A stretch of DNA of 64,000 nucleotides from Siphonodentalium dalli (Eukaryota; Mollusca; Scaphopoda; Gadilida; Siphonodentaliidae), in NCBI GenBank assembly GCA_032622095.1, contig CP136063.1, forward strand, positions 271,429,426-271,493,425, read 5' to 3'. Shown piece by piece: positions 37,642 to 49,713 of this stretch. Both the position numbers and the translations under genes were made by a program. The notes below the pieces were generated by a model. It worked only from the letters and a program-made list of their open reading frames with translations. It was not told the origin of the DNA and searched no databases. Every line of letters starts with the position of its first letter. Positions within the stretch are counted from its first letter, which is position 1.

Positions 37642-40600
37642 CCTCATTGTTAGTCTATTCCTGGATTGTAACCAACAAAGAACGTCCATTGTTAGTCTTA
37701 TTCATGGTATGTTACAAATAAAGAACGCTCATTGTTAGTCTATTCCTGGTATGTTACAAATAAAGAGCGTTCATCGTTAGTCTATTCCTGGTATGTTACA
37801 AATAAAGAACGCTCATTGTTAGTCTATTCCTGGTATGTTACAAATAAAGAGCGTTCATCGTTAGTCTATTCCTGGTATGTTACAAATAAAGAACGCTCAT
37901 TGTTTGTCTATTCCTGGTATGTTACAAATAAAGAACGCTCACCGTTAGTCTATTCCTGGTATGTTATAAATAAAGAGCGTTTATTGTTATTCTATTCCTC
38001 GTTTGTTATAAATAAAGAGCTTTCATTGTTAGTCTATTCCTGATATATTACACATAAAGAACGCTCATTGTTAGTATTACTCCTGGTATGTTACAAATAA
38101 AGAGCGTTCATTGTTAGTCTTACTCCTGGTATGTTTCAAATAAAGAATGTTCATTGTTAGTCTATTCCTGGTATGTTACACACAAAGAGCGTTCATTGTC
38201 AGTCTACTCATTGTATATTACCAATAAAGAGCGTCCCTTGTTAGTATATTCATGGTATGTTACAAATAAAGATCGTTCATTGTTAGTCTTATTCCTGGTA
38301 TGTTACAAATAAAGAGCGTTCATTGTTAGTCTTACACATTGTATGTTACAAATAAAGAGCGTTCACTGTTAGTCACCTCCTGACAAATAACCAATACTGA
38401 GCGTTCATTGTTAGTCTATTCCTGGTATGTTACCAATAAAGATCATTCATTGTTAGTCTTATTCCTGTGATGTTACAAATAAAGAGCGTTAATTGTTAGT
38501 CTATTCCAGGTATGTTACAAATAAAGAACGTTTATTGCTAATCTTATTCCTGGTATGTTACAAATAAAGAACGCTCATTTTTAGTTTTATTCCTGGTATG
38601 TTACAAATAAAGAGCGTTCATTGTTAGTCTATTCCTGGTATGTTACAAATAAAGAGCGTTTATTGTTTGTCTATTCCTGGTATGTAACCAACAAAGAACG
38701 TCCATTGTTAGTCTTATTCCTGGTATGTTACACATAAAGAGCGTTCATTGTTAGTATATTCATTGTTTGTTACCAATAAAGACCGTTCATTGTTAGTCTT
38801 ATTCCTGGTATGTTACAAATAAATAACGCTCATTGTTAGTCTATTCCCGGTGTGTTACAAATAAAGAGCGTTCATTGTTAGTCTATACCTGGTATGATAC
38901 AAATAAAGAGCGTTCATTGTTAGTCTACTCATTGTATATTACCAATAAAGAGCGTTCCTTGTTTGAAAATTCATGGTATCTTACAAATAAAGAACGCTCA
39001 TTGTTAGTCTATTCCTGGTATGTTACAAATAAAGAACGCTCATTGTTAGTCTATTCCTGGTATGTTACAAATAAAGAACGCTCATTGTTCGTCTATTCCT
39101 GGTATGTTACAAATAAAGAGCGTTCATCGTTAGTCTATTCCTGGTATGTTACAAATAAAGAACGCTCATTGATTGTCTATCCCTGGTATGTTACAAATAA
39201 AGAACACTCATTGTTAGTCTATTCCTGGTATGTTATAAATAAAGAGCGTTCATTGTTAGTCTATTCATGATATATTACACATAAAGAACGCTCATTGTTA
39301 GTCTTACTCCTGGTATGTTACAAATAAAGAACGCTCATTGTTAGTCTTACTCCTGGTATGTTACAAATAAAGAGCGTTCATTGTTAGTCTTACTCCTGGT
39401 ATGTTACAAATAAAGAGAGTTCATTGTTAGTCTATTCCTGGTATGTTACAAATAAAGAACCCTCATTGTTAGTCTATTCCTGGATTGTAACCAACAAAGA
39501 ACGTCCATTGTTAGTCTTATTCATGGTATGTTACAAATAAAGAACGCTCATTGTTAGTCTATTCCTGGTATGTTACAAATAAAGAGCGTTCATCATTAGT
39601 CTATTCCTGGTATGTTACAAATAAAGAACGCTCATTGTTAGTCTATTCCTGGTATGTTACAAATAAAGAGCGTTCATCGTTAGTCTATTCCTGGTATGTT
39701 ACAAATAAAGAACGCTCATTGTTTGTCTATTCCTGGTATGTTACAAATAAAGAACGCTCACCGTTAGTCTATTCCTGGTATGTTATAAATAAAGAGCGTT
39801 TATTGTTAGTCTATTCCTCGTTTGTTATAAATAAAGAGCTTTCATTGTTAGTCTATTCCTGATATATTACACATAAAGAACGCTCATTGTTAGTATTACT
39901 CCTGGTATGTTACAAATAAAGAGCGTTCATTGTTAGTCTTACTCCTGGTATGTTTCAAATAAAGAATGTTCATTGTTAGTCTATTCCTGGTATGTTACAC
40001 ACAAAGAGCGTTCATTGTCAGTCTACTCATTGTATATTACCAATAAAGAGCGTCCCTTGTTAGTATATTCATGGTATGTTACAAATAAAGATCGTTCATT
40101 GTTAGTCTTATTCCTGGTATGTTACAAATAAAGAGCGTTCATTGTTAGTCTTACACATTGTATGTTACAAATAAAGAGCGTTCACTGTTAGTCACCTCCT
40201 GACAAATAACCAATACTGAGCGTTCATTGTTAGTCTATTCCTGGTATGTTACCAATAAAGATCATTCATTGTTAGTCTTATTCCTGTGATGTTACAAATA
40301 AAGAGCGTTAATTGTTAGTCTATTCTTGGTATGTTACAAATAAAGAGCGTTCATTGTTAGTCTTACTCCTGGTATGTTACAAATAAAGAACGCTCATTGT
40401 TAGTCTATTCCTGGTATGTTATAAATAAAGAGCGTTCCTTGTTAGTATATTCATGGTATGTTACAAATAAAGATCGTGCATTGTTAGTCTTATTCCTGGT
40501 ATGTTACACATAAAGAGCGTTCAGTGTTAGTCTACTCATTGTATATTACCAATAAAGAGCGTTCCTTGTTAGAAAATTCATGGTATGTTACAAATAAAGA

Positions 40601-41110
40601 TCGTTCATTGTTAGTCTTATTCCTGGTATGTTACAAATAAAGAACGCTCATTGTTAGTCTATTCCTGGTATGTTACAAATAAAGAGCGTTAATTGTTAGT
40701 CTATTCCTGGTATGTAACCAACAAGGAACGTCCATTGTCAGTCTTACTCCTGGTATGTTACAAATAAAGAACGCTCATTGTTATATAGTCTATTCCTGGT
40801 ATGTTACAAATAAAGAGCGTTCATTGTTAGTCTTACTCCTGGTATGTTACAAATAAAGAACGCTCATTGTTAGTCTATTCCAGGTATGTTACAAATAAAG
40901 AACGTTTATTGCTAATCTTATTCCTGGTATGTTACAAATAAAGAACGCTCATTGTTAGTTTTTTTTCTGGTATGTTACAAATAAAGAGCGTTCTCGTTAG
41001 TCTATTCCAGGTATGTTACAAATAAAGAACGCTCATTGTTTGTCTATTCCTGGTATGTTACAAATAAAGAACACTCATTGTTAGTCTATTCCAGGTATGT
41101 TATAAATAAA
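36594..41110 (+). repeat. Array block F, variant of block C with an 84-bp loss
   Basis: This is collinear with 22755-27360. The offset is 13839 up to about 39090 and then 13755, a loss of exactly 84 bp, or two monomers. The landmarks at 38373 and 40192 are accordingly 1819 bp apart (1903 minus 84). The loss falls in the run where GAACGCTCATTG and GAGCGTTCATCG monomers alternate, so exchange between like monomers would remove exactly one dimer. Confidence 0.8.
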
Positions 41111-41117
41111 GAGCGTT

Positions 41118-44100
41118 CATCGTTAGTCTATTCCTGGTATGTTACAAATAAAGAACGCTCATTGTTAGTCTATTCCTGGTATGTTACAAATAAAGAGCGT
41201 TCATCGTTAGTCTATTCCTGGTATGTTACAAATAAAGAACGCTCATTGTTTGTCTATTCCTGGTATGTTACAAATAAAGAACGCTCACCGTTAGTCTATT
41301 CCTGGTATGTTATAAATAAAGAGCGTTTATTGTTATTCTATTCCTCGTTTGTTATAAATAAAGAGCTTTCATTGTTAGTCTATTCCTGATATATTACACA
41401 TAAAGAACGCTCATTGTTAGTATTACTCCTGGTATGTTACAAATAAAGAGCGTTCATTGTTAGTCTTACTCCTGGTATGTTTCAAATAAAGAATGTTCAT
41501 TGTTAGTCTATTCCTGGTATGTTACACACAAAGAGCGTTCATTGTCAGTCTACTCATTGTATATTACCAATAAAGAGCGTCCCTTGTTAGTATATTCATG
41601 GTATGTTACAAATAAAGATCGTTCATTGTTAGTCTTATTCCTGGTATGTTACAAATAAAGAGCGTTCATTGTTAGTCTTACACATTGTATGTTACAAATA
41701 AAGAGCGTTCACTGTTAGTCACCTCCTGACAAATAACCAATACTGAGCGTTCATTGTTAGTCTATTCCTGGTATGTTACCAATAAAGATCATTCATTGTT
41801 AGTCTTATTCCTGTGATGTTACAAATAAAGAGCGTTAATTGTTAGTCTATTCCAGGTATGTTACAAATAAAGAACGTTTATTGCTAATCTTATTCCTGGT
41901 ATGTTACAAATAAAGAACGCTCATTTTTAGTTTTATTCCTGGTTTGTTACAAATAAAGAGCGTTCATTGTTAGTCTATTCCTGGTATGTTACAAATAAAG
42001 AGCGTTTATTGTTTGTCTATTCCTGGTATGTAACCAACAAAGAACGTCCATTGTTAGTCTTAGTCCTGGTATGTTACACATAAAGAGCGTTCATTGTTAG
42101 TATATTCATTGTTTGTTACCAATAAAGACCGTTCATTGTTAGTCTTATTCCTGGTATGTTACAAATAAATAACGCTCATTGTTAGTCTATTCCCGGTGTG
42201 TTACAAATAAAGAGCGTTCATTGTTAGTCTATACCTGGTATGATACAAATAAAGAGCGTTCATTGTTAGTCTACTCATTGTATATTACCAATAAAGAGCG
42301 TTCCTTGTTTGAAAATTCATGGTATCTTACAAATAAAGAACGCTCATTGTTAGTCTATTCCTGGTATGTTACAAATAAAGAACGCTCATTGTTAGTCTAT
42401 TCCTGGTATGTTACAAATAAAGAACGCTCATTGTTCGTCTATTCATGGTATGTTACAAATAAAGAGCGTTCATCGTTAGTCTATTCCTGGTATGTTACAA
42501 ATAAAGAACGCTCATTGTTAGTCTATTCCTGGTATGTTACAAATAAAGAGCGTTCATCGTTAGTCTATTCCTGGTATGTTACAAATAAAGAACGCTCATT
42601 GATTGTCTATCCCTGGTATGTTACAAATAAAGAACACTCATTGTTAGTCTATTCCTGGTATGTTATAAATAAAGAGCGTTCATTGTTAGTCTATTCATGA
42701 TATATTACACATAAAGAACGCTCATTGTTAGTCTTACTCCTGGTATGTTACAAATAAAGAACGCTCATTGTTAGTCTTACTCCTGGTATGTTACAAATAA
42801 AGAGCGTTCATTGTTAGTCTTACTCCTGGTATGTTACAAATAAAGAGAGTTCATTGTTAGTCTATTCCTGGTATGTTACAAATAAAGAACCCTCATTGTT
42901 AGTCTATTCCTGGATTGTAACCAACAAAGAACGTCCATTGTTAGTCTTATTCATGGTATGTTACAAATAAAGAAAGCTCATTGTTAGTCTATTCCTGGTA
43001 TGTTACAAATAAAGAGCGTTCATCGTTAGTCTATTCCTGGTATGTTACAAATAAAGAACGCTCATTGTTAGTCTATTCCTGGTATGTTACAAATAAAGAG
43101 CGTTCATCGTTAGTCTATTCCTGGTATGTTACAAATAAAGAACGCTCATTGTTTGTCTATTCCTGGTATGTTACAAATAAAGAACGCTCACCGTTAGTCT
43201 ATTCCTGGTATGTTATAAATAAAGAGCGTTTATTGTTAGTCTATTCCTCGTTTGTTATAAATAAAGAGCTTTCATTGTTAGTCTATTCCTGATATATTAC
43301 ACATAAAGAACGCTCATTGTTAGTATTACTCCTGGTATGTTACAAATAAAGAGCGTTCATTGTTAGTCTTACTCCTGGTATGTTTCAAATAAAGAATGTT
43401 CATTGTTAGTCTATTCCTGGTATGTTACACACAAAGAGCGTTCATTGTCAGTCTACTCATTGTATATTACCAATAAAGAGCGTCCCTTGTTAGTATATTC
43501 ATGGTATGTTACAAATAAAGATCGTTCATTGTTAGTCTTATTCCTGGTATGTTACAAATAAAGAGCGTTCATTGTTAGTCTTACACATTGTATGTTACAA
43601 ATAAAGAGCGTTCACTGTTAGTCACCTCCTGACAAATAACCAATACTGAGCGTTCATTGTTAGTCTATTCCTGGTATGTTACCAATAAAGATCATTCATT
43701 GTTAGTCTTATTCCTGTGATGTTACAAATAAAGAGCGTTAATTGTTAGTCTATTCTTGGTATGTTACAAATAAAGAGCGTTCATTGTTAGTCTTACTCCT
43801 GGTATGTTACAAATAAAGAACGCTCATTGTTAGTCTATTCCTGGTATGTTATAAATAAAGAGCGTTCCTTGTTAGTATATTCATGGTATGTTACAAATAA
43901 AGATCGTGCATTGTTAGTCTTATTCCTGGTATGTTACACATAAAGAGCGTTCAGTGTTAGTCTACTCATTGTATATTACCAATAAAGAGCGTTCCTTGTT
44001 AGAAAATTCATGGTATGTTACAAATAAAGATCGTTCATTGTTAGTCTTATTCCTGGTATGTTACAAATAAAGAACGCTCATTGTTAGTCTATTCCTGGTA

Positions 44101-45155
44101 TGTTACAAATAAAGAGCGTTAATTGTTAGTCTATTCCTGGTATGTAACCAACAAGGAACGTCCATTGTCAGTCTTACTCCTGGTATGTTACAAATAAAGA
44201 ACGCTCATTGTTATATAGTCTATTCCTGGTATGTTACAAATAAAGAGCGTTCATTGTTAGTCTTACTCCTGGTATGTTACAAATAAAGAACGCTCATTGT
44301 TAGTCTATTCCAGGTATGTTACAAATAAAGAACGTTTATTGCTAATCTTATTCCTGGTATGTTACAAATAAAGAACGCTCATTGTTAGTTTTTTTTCTGG
44401 TATGTTACAAATAAAGAGCGTTCTCGTTAGTCTATTCCAGGTATGTTACAAATAAAGAACGCTCATTGTTTGTCTATTCCTGGTATGTTACAAATAAAGA
44501 ACACTCATTGTTAGTCTATTCCAGGTATGTTATAAATAAAGAGCGTTCATTGTTAGTCTATTCCTGATATATTACACATAAAGAACGCTCATTGTTAGTC
44601 TTACTCCTGGTATGTTACAAATAAATAACGCTCATTGTTAGTCTTTCTCCTGGTATGTTAAAAATCAAGAACGTTCATTGTTAGTCTTACTCCTGGTATG
44701 TGACAAATAAAGAGAGTTCATTGTTAGTCTATTCCTGGTATGTTACAAATAAAGAACGCTCATTGTTCGTCTATTCCTGGTATGTTACAAATAAAGAGCG
44801 TTCATCGTTAGTCTATTCCTGGTATGTTACAAATAAAGAACGCTCATTGTTAGTCTATTCCTGGCATGTTACACATAAAGAGCGTTCTCGTTAGTCTATT
44901 CCAGGTATGTTACAAATAAAGAACGCTCATTGTTCGTATATTCCTGGTATGTTACAAATAAAGAGCGTTCATCGTTAGTCTATTCCTGGTATGTTACAAA
45001 TAAAGAACGCTCATTGTTTGTCTATTCCTGGTATGTTACAAATAAAGAACCCTCATTGTTAGTCTATTCCTGGATTGTAACCAACAAAGAACGTCCATTG
45101 TTAGTCTTATTCATGGTATGTTACAAATAAAGAACGCTCATTGTTAGTCTATTCC
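41118..45155 (+). repeat. Array block E, ~4.0 kb, chimeric left junction
   Basis: This is collinear with 23933-27970 at offset 17185. At the left junction (about 41100-41118) the text runs CCAGGTATGTTATAAATAAA as in the 27330 region and then switches to CATCGTTAGTC as in the 23930 region. It is a direct record of an exchange between non-equivalent HOR positions. It contains one 1903-bp HOR (41719-43621). Confidence 0.8.
41719..43621 (+). repeat. 1903-bp higher-order repeat, copy 3
   Basis: The landmark monomers at 41719 and 43622 are exactly 1903 bp apart. A private change, CCTGGTTTGTTAC near 41939, replaces the usual TATGTTAC, and TCTTAGTCC near 42057 replaces TCTTATTCC. Confidence 0.85.
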
Positions 45156-45574
45156 TGGTATGTTACAAATAAAGAGCGTTCATCGTTAGTCTATTACTGG
45201 TATGTTACAAATAAAGAACGCTCATTGTTAGTCTATTCCTGGTATGTTACAAATAAAGAGCGTTCATCGTTAGTCTATTCCTGGTATGTTACAAATAAAG
45301 AACGCTCATTGTTTGTCTATTCCTGGTATGTTACAAATAAAGAACGCTCACCGTTAGTCTATTCCTGGTATGTTATAAATAAAGAGCGTTTATTGTTAGT
45401 CTATTCCTCGTTTGTTATAAATAAAGAGCTTTCATTGTTAGTCTATTCCTGATATATTACACATAAAGAACGCTCATTGTTAGTATTACTCCTGGTATGT
45501 TACAAATAAAGAGCGTTCATTGTTAGTCTTACTCCTGGTATGTTTCAAATAAAGAATGTTCATTGTTAGTCTAT

Positions 45575-45826
45575 TCCTGGTATGTTACACACAAAGAGCG
45601 TACATTGTCAGTCTACTCATTGTATATTACAAATAAAGAGCGTCCCTTGTTAGTATATTCATGGTATGTTACAAATAAAGATCGTTCATTGTTAGTCTAT
45701 TCCTGGTATGTTACACACAAAGAGCGTTCATTGTCAGTCTACTCATTGTATATTACAAATAAAGAGCGTCCCTTGTTAGTATATTCATGGTATGTTACAA
45801 ATAAAGATCGTTCATTGTTAGTCTTA
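45575..45826 (+). repeat. 126-bp (three-monomer) tandem duplication
   Basis: The unit 45575-45700, starting TCCTGGTATGTTACACACAA, is repeated at 45701-45826. Related copies elsewhere (for example near 22430 and 24330) have it once. Both units carry ATTACAAATAAAGAGCGTCC where most other copies have ATTACCAAT. One base differs between the units (GCGTACATTG against GCGTTCATTG). This is a very recent event of exactly three monomers. Confidence 0.85.
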
Positions 45827-45907
45827 TTCCTGGTATGTTACACATAAAGAGCGTTCATTGTTAGTCTTACACATTGTATGTTACAAATAAAGAGCGTTCA
45901 CTGTTAG

Positions 45908-47810
45908 TCACCTCCTGACAAATAACCAATACTGAGCGTTCATTGTTAGTCTATTCCTGGTATGTTACCAATAAAGATCATTCATTGTTAGTCTTATTCC
46001 TGTGATGTTACAAATAAAGAGCGTTAATTGTTAGTCTATTCCAGGTATGTTACAAATAAAGAACGTTTATTGCTAATCTTATTCCTGGTATGTTACAAAT
46101 AAAGAACGCTCATTTTTAGTTTTATTCCTGGTATGTTACAAATAAAGAGCGTTCATTGTTAGTCTATTCCTGGTATGTTACAAATAAAGAGCGTTTATTG
46201 TTTGTCTATTCCTGGTATGTAACCAACAAAGAACGTCCATTGTTAGTCTTATTCCTGGTATGTTACACATAAAGAGCGTTCATTGTTAGTATATTCATTG
46301 TTTGTTACCAATAAAGACCGTTCATTGTTAGTCTTATTCCTGGTATGTTACAAATAAATAACGCTCATTGTTAGTTTATTCCCGGTGTGTTACAAATAAA
46401 GAGCGTTCATTGTTAGTCTATACCTGGTATGATACAAATAAAGAGCGTTCATTGTTAGTCTACTCATTGTATATTACCAATAAAGAGCGTTCCTTGTTTG
46501 AAAATTCATGGTATCTTACAAATAAAGAACGCTCATTGTTAGTCTATTCCTGGTATGTTACAAATAAAGAACGCTCATTGTTAGTCTATTCCTGGTATGT
46601 TACAAATAAAGAACGCTCATTGTTCGTCTATTCATGGTATGTTACAAATAAAGAGCGTTCATCGTTAGTCTATTCCTGGTATGTTACAAATAAAGAACGC
46701 TCATTGTTAGTCTATTCCTGGTATGTTACAAATAAAGAGCGTTCATCGTTAGTCTATTCCTGGTATGTTACAAATAAAGAACGCTCATTGATTGTCTATC
46801 CCTGGTATGTTACAAATAAAGAACACTCATTGTTAGTCTATTCCTGGTATGTTATAAATAAAGAGCGTTCATTGTTAGTCTATTCATGATATATTACACA
46901 TAAAGAACGCTCATTGTTAGTCTTACTCCTGGTATGTTACAAATAAAGAACGCTCATTGTTAGTCTTACTCCTGGTATGTTACAAATAAAGAGCGTTCAT
47001 TGTTAGTCTTACTCCTGGTATGTTACAAATAAAGAGAGTTCATTGTTAGTCTATTCCTGGTATGTTACAAATAAAGAACCCTCATTGTTAGTCTATTCCT
47101 GGATTGTAACCAACAAAGAACGTCCATTGTTAGTCTTATTCATGGTATGTTACAAATAAAGAACGCTCATTGTTAGTCTATTCCTGGTATGTTACAAATA
47201 AAGAGCGTTCATCGTAAGTCTATTCCTGGTATGTTACAAATAAAGAACGCTCATTGTTAGTCTATTCCTGGTATGTTACAAATAAAGAGCGTTCATCGTT
47301 AGTCTATTCCTGGTATGTTACAAATAAAGAACGCTCATTGTTTGTCTATTCCTGGTATGTTACAAATAAAGAACGCTCACCGTTAGTCTATTCCTGGTAT
47401 GTTATAAATAAAGAGCGTTTATTGTTAGTCTATTCCTCGTTTGTTATAAATAAAGAGCTTTCATTGTTAGTCTATTCCTGATATATTACACATAAAGAAC
47501 GCTCATTGTTAGTATTACTCCTGGTATGTTACAAATAAAGAGCGTTCATTGTTAGTCTTACTCCTGGTATGTTTCAAATAAAGAATGTTCATTGTTAGTC
47601 TATTCCTGGTATGTTACACACAAAGAGCGTTCATTGTCAGTCTACTCATTGTATATTACAAATAAAGAGCGTCCCTTGTTAGTATATTCATGGTATGTTA
47701 CAAATAAAGATCGTTCATTGTTAGTCTTATTCCTGGTATGTTACAAATAAAGAGCGTTCATTGTTAGTCTTACACATTGTATGTTACAAATAAAGAGCGT
47801 TCACTGTTAG
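45908..47810 (+). repeat. 1903-bp higher-order repeat, copy 4
   Basis: The landmarks at 45908 and 47811 are 1903 bp apart. It carries the lineage markers CTATCCCTGG near 46797 and ATTACAAATAAAGAGCGTCC near 47655, the second shared with the 126-bp duplication just upstream. Confidence 0.85.
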
Positions 47811-49713
47811 TCACCTCCTGACAAATAACCAATACTGAGCGTTCATTGTTAGTCTATTCCTGGTATGTTACCAATAAAGATCATTCATTGTTAGTCTTAT
47901 TCCTGTGATGTTACAAATAAAGAGCGTTAATTGTTAGTCTATTCCAGGTATGTTACAAATAAAGAACGTTTATTGCTAATCTTATTCCTGGTATGTTACA
48001 AATAAAGAACGCTCATTTTTAGTTTTATTCCTGGTATGTTACAAATAAAGAGCGTTCATTGTTAGTCTATTCCTGGTATGTTACAAATAAAGAGCGTTTA
48101 TTGTTTGTCTATTCCTGGTATGTAACCAACAAAGAACGTCCATTGTTAGTCTTATTCCTGGTATGTTACACATAAAGAGCGTTCATTGTTAGTATATTCA
48201 TTGTTTGTTACCAATAAAGACCGTTCATTGTTAGTCTTATTCCTGGTATGTTACAAATAAATAACGCTCATTGTTAGTCTATTCCCGGTGTGTTACAAAT
48301 AAAGAGCGTTCATTGTTAGTCTATACCTGGTATGATACAAATAAAGAGCGTTCATTGTTAGTCTACTCATTGTATATTACCAATAAAGAGCGTTCCTTGT
48401 TTGAAAATTCATGGTATCTTACAAATAAAGAACGCTCATTGTTAGTCTATTCCTGGTATGTTACAAATAAAGAACGCTCATTGTTAGTCTATTCCTGGTA
48501 TGTTACAAATAAAGAACGCTCATTGTTCGTCTATTCATGGTATGTTACAAATAAAGAGCGTTCATCGTTAGTCTATTCCTGGTATGTTACAAATAAAGAA
48601 CGCTCATTGTTAGTCTATTCCTGGTATGTTACAAATAAAGAGCGTTCATCGTTAGTCTATTCCTGGTATGTTACAAATAAAGAACGCTCATTGATTGTCT
48701 ATCCCTGGTATGTTACAAATAAAGAACACTCATTGTTAGTCTATTCCTGGTATGTTATAAATAAAGAGCGTTCATTGTTAGTCTATTCATGATATATTAC
48801 ACATAAAGAACGCTCATTGTTAGTCTTACTCCTGGTATGTTACAAATAAAGAACGCTCATTGTTAGTCTTACTCCTGGTATGTTACAAATAAAGAGCGTT
48901 CATTGTTAGTCTTACTCCTGGTATGTTACAAATAAAGAGAGTTCATTGTTAGTCTATTCCTGGTATGTTACAAATAAAGAACCCTCATTGTTAGTCTATT
49001 CCTGGATTGTAACCAACAAAGAACGTCCATTGTTAGTCTTATTCATGGTATGTTACAAATAAAGAACGCTCATTGTTAGTCTATTCCTGGTATGTTGCAA
49101 ATAAAGAGCGTTCATCGTTAGTCTATTCCTGGTATGTTACAAATAAAGAACGCCCATTGTTAGTCTATTCCTGGTATGTTACAAATAAAGAGCGTTCATC
49201 GTTAGTCTATTCCTGGTATGTTACAAATAAAGAACGCTCATTGTTTGTCTATTCCTGGTATGTTACAAATAAAGAACGCTCACCGTTAGTCTATTCCTGG
49301 TATGTTATAAATAAAGAGCGTTTATTGTTAGTCTATTCCTCGTTTGTTATAAATAAAGAGCTTTCATTGTTAGTCTATTCCTGATATATTACACATAAAG
49401 AACGCTCATTGTTAGTATTACTCCTGGTATGTTACAAATAAAGAGCGTTCATTGTTAGTCTTACTCCTGGTATGTTTCAAATAAAGAATGTTCATTGTTA
49501 GTCTATTCCTGGTATGTTACACACAAAGAGCGTTCATTGTCAGTCTACTCATTGTATATTACCAATAAAGAGCGTCCCTTGTTAGTATATTCATGGTATG
49601 TTACAAATAAAGATCGTTCATTGTTAGTCTTATTCCTGGTATGTTACAAATAAAGAGCGTTCATTGTTAGTCTTACACATTGTATGTTACAAATAAAGAG
49701 CGTTCACTGTTAG
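47811..49713 (+). repeat. 1903-bp higher-order repeat, copy 5
   Basis: The landmarks at 47811 and 49714 are 1903 bp apart. It differs from copy 4 by few bases, such as GTTGCAAATAAAG near 49096 and AACGCCCATTG near 49150, and it has the usual ATTACCAAT near 49558. Confidence 0.85.
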
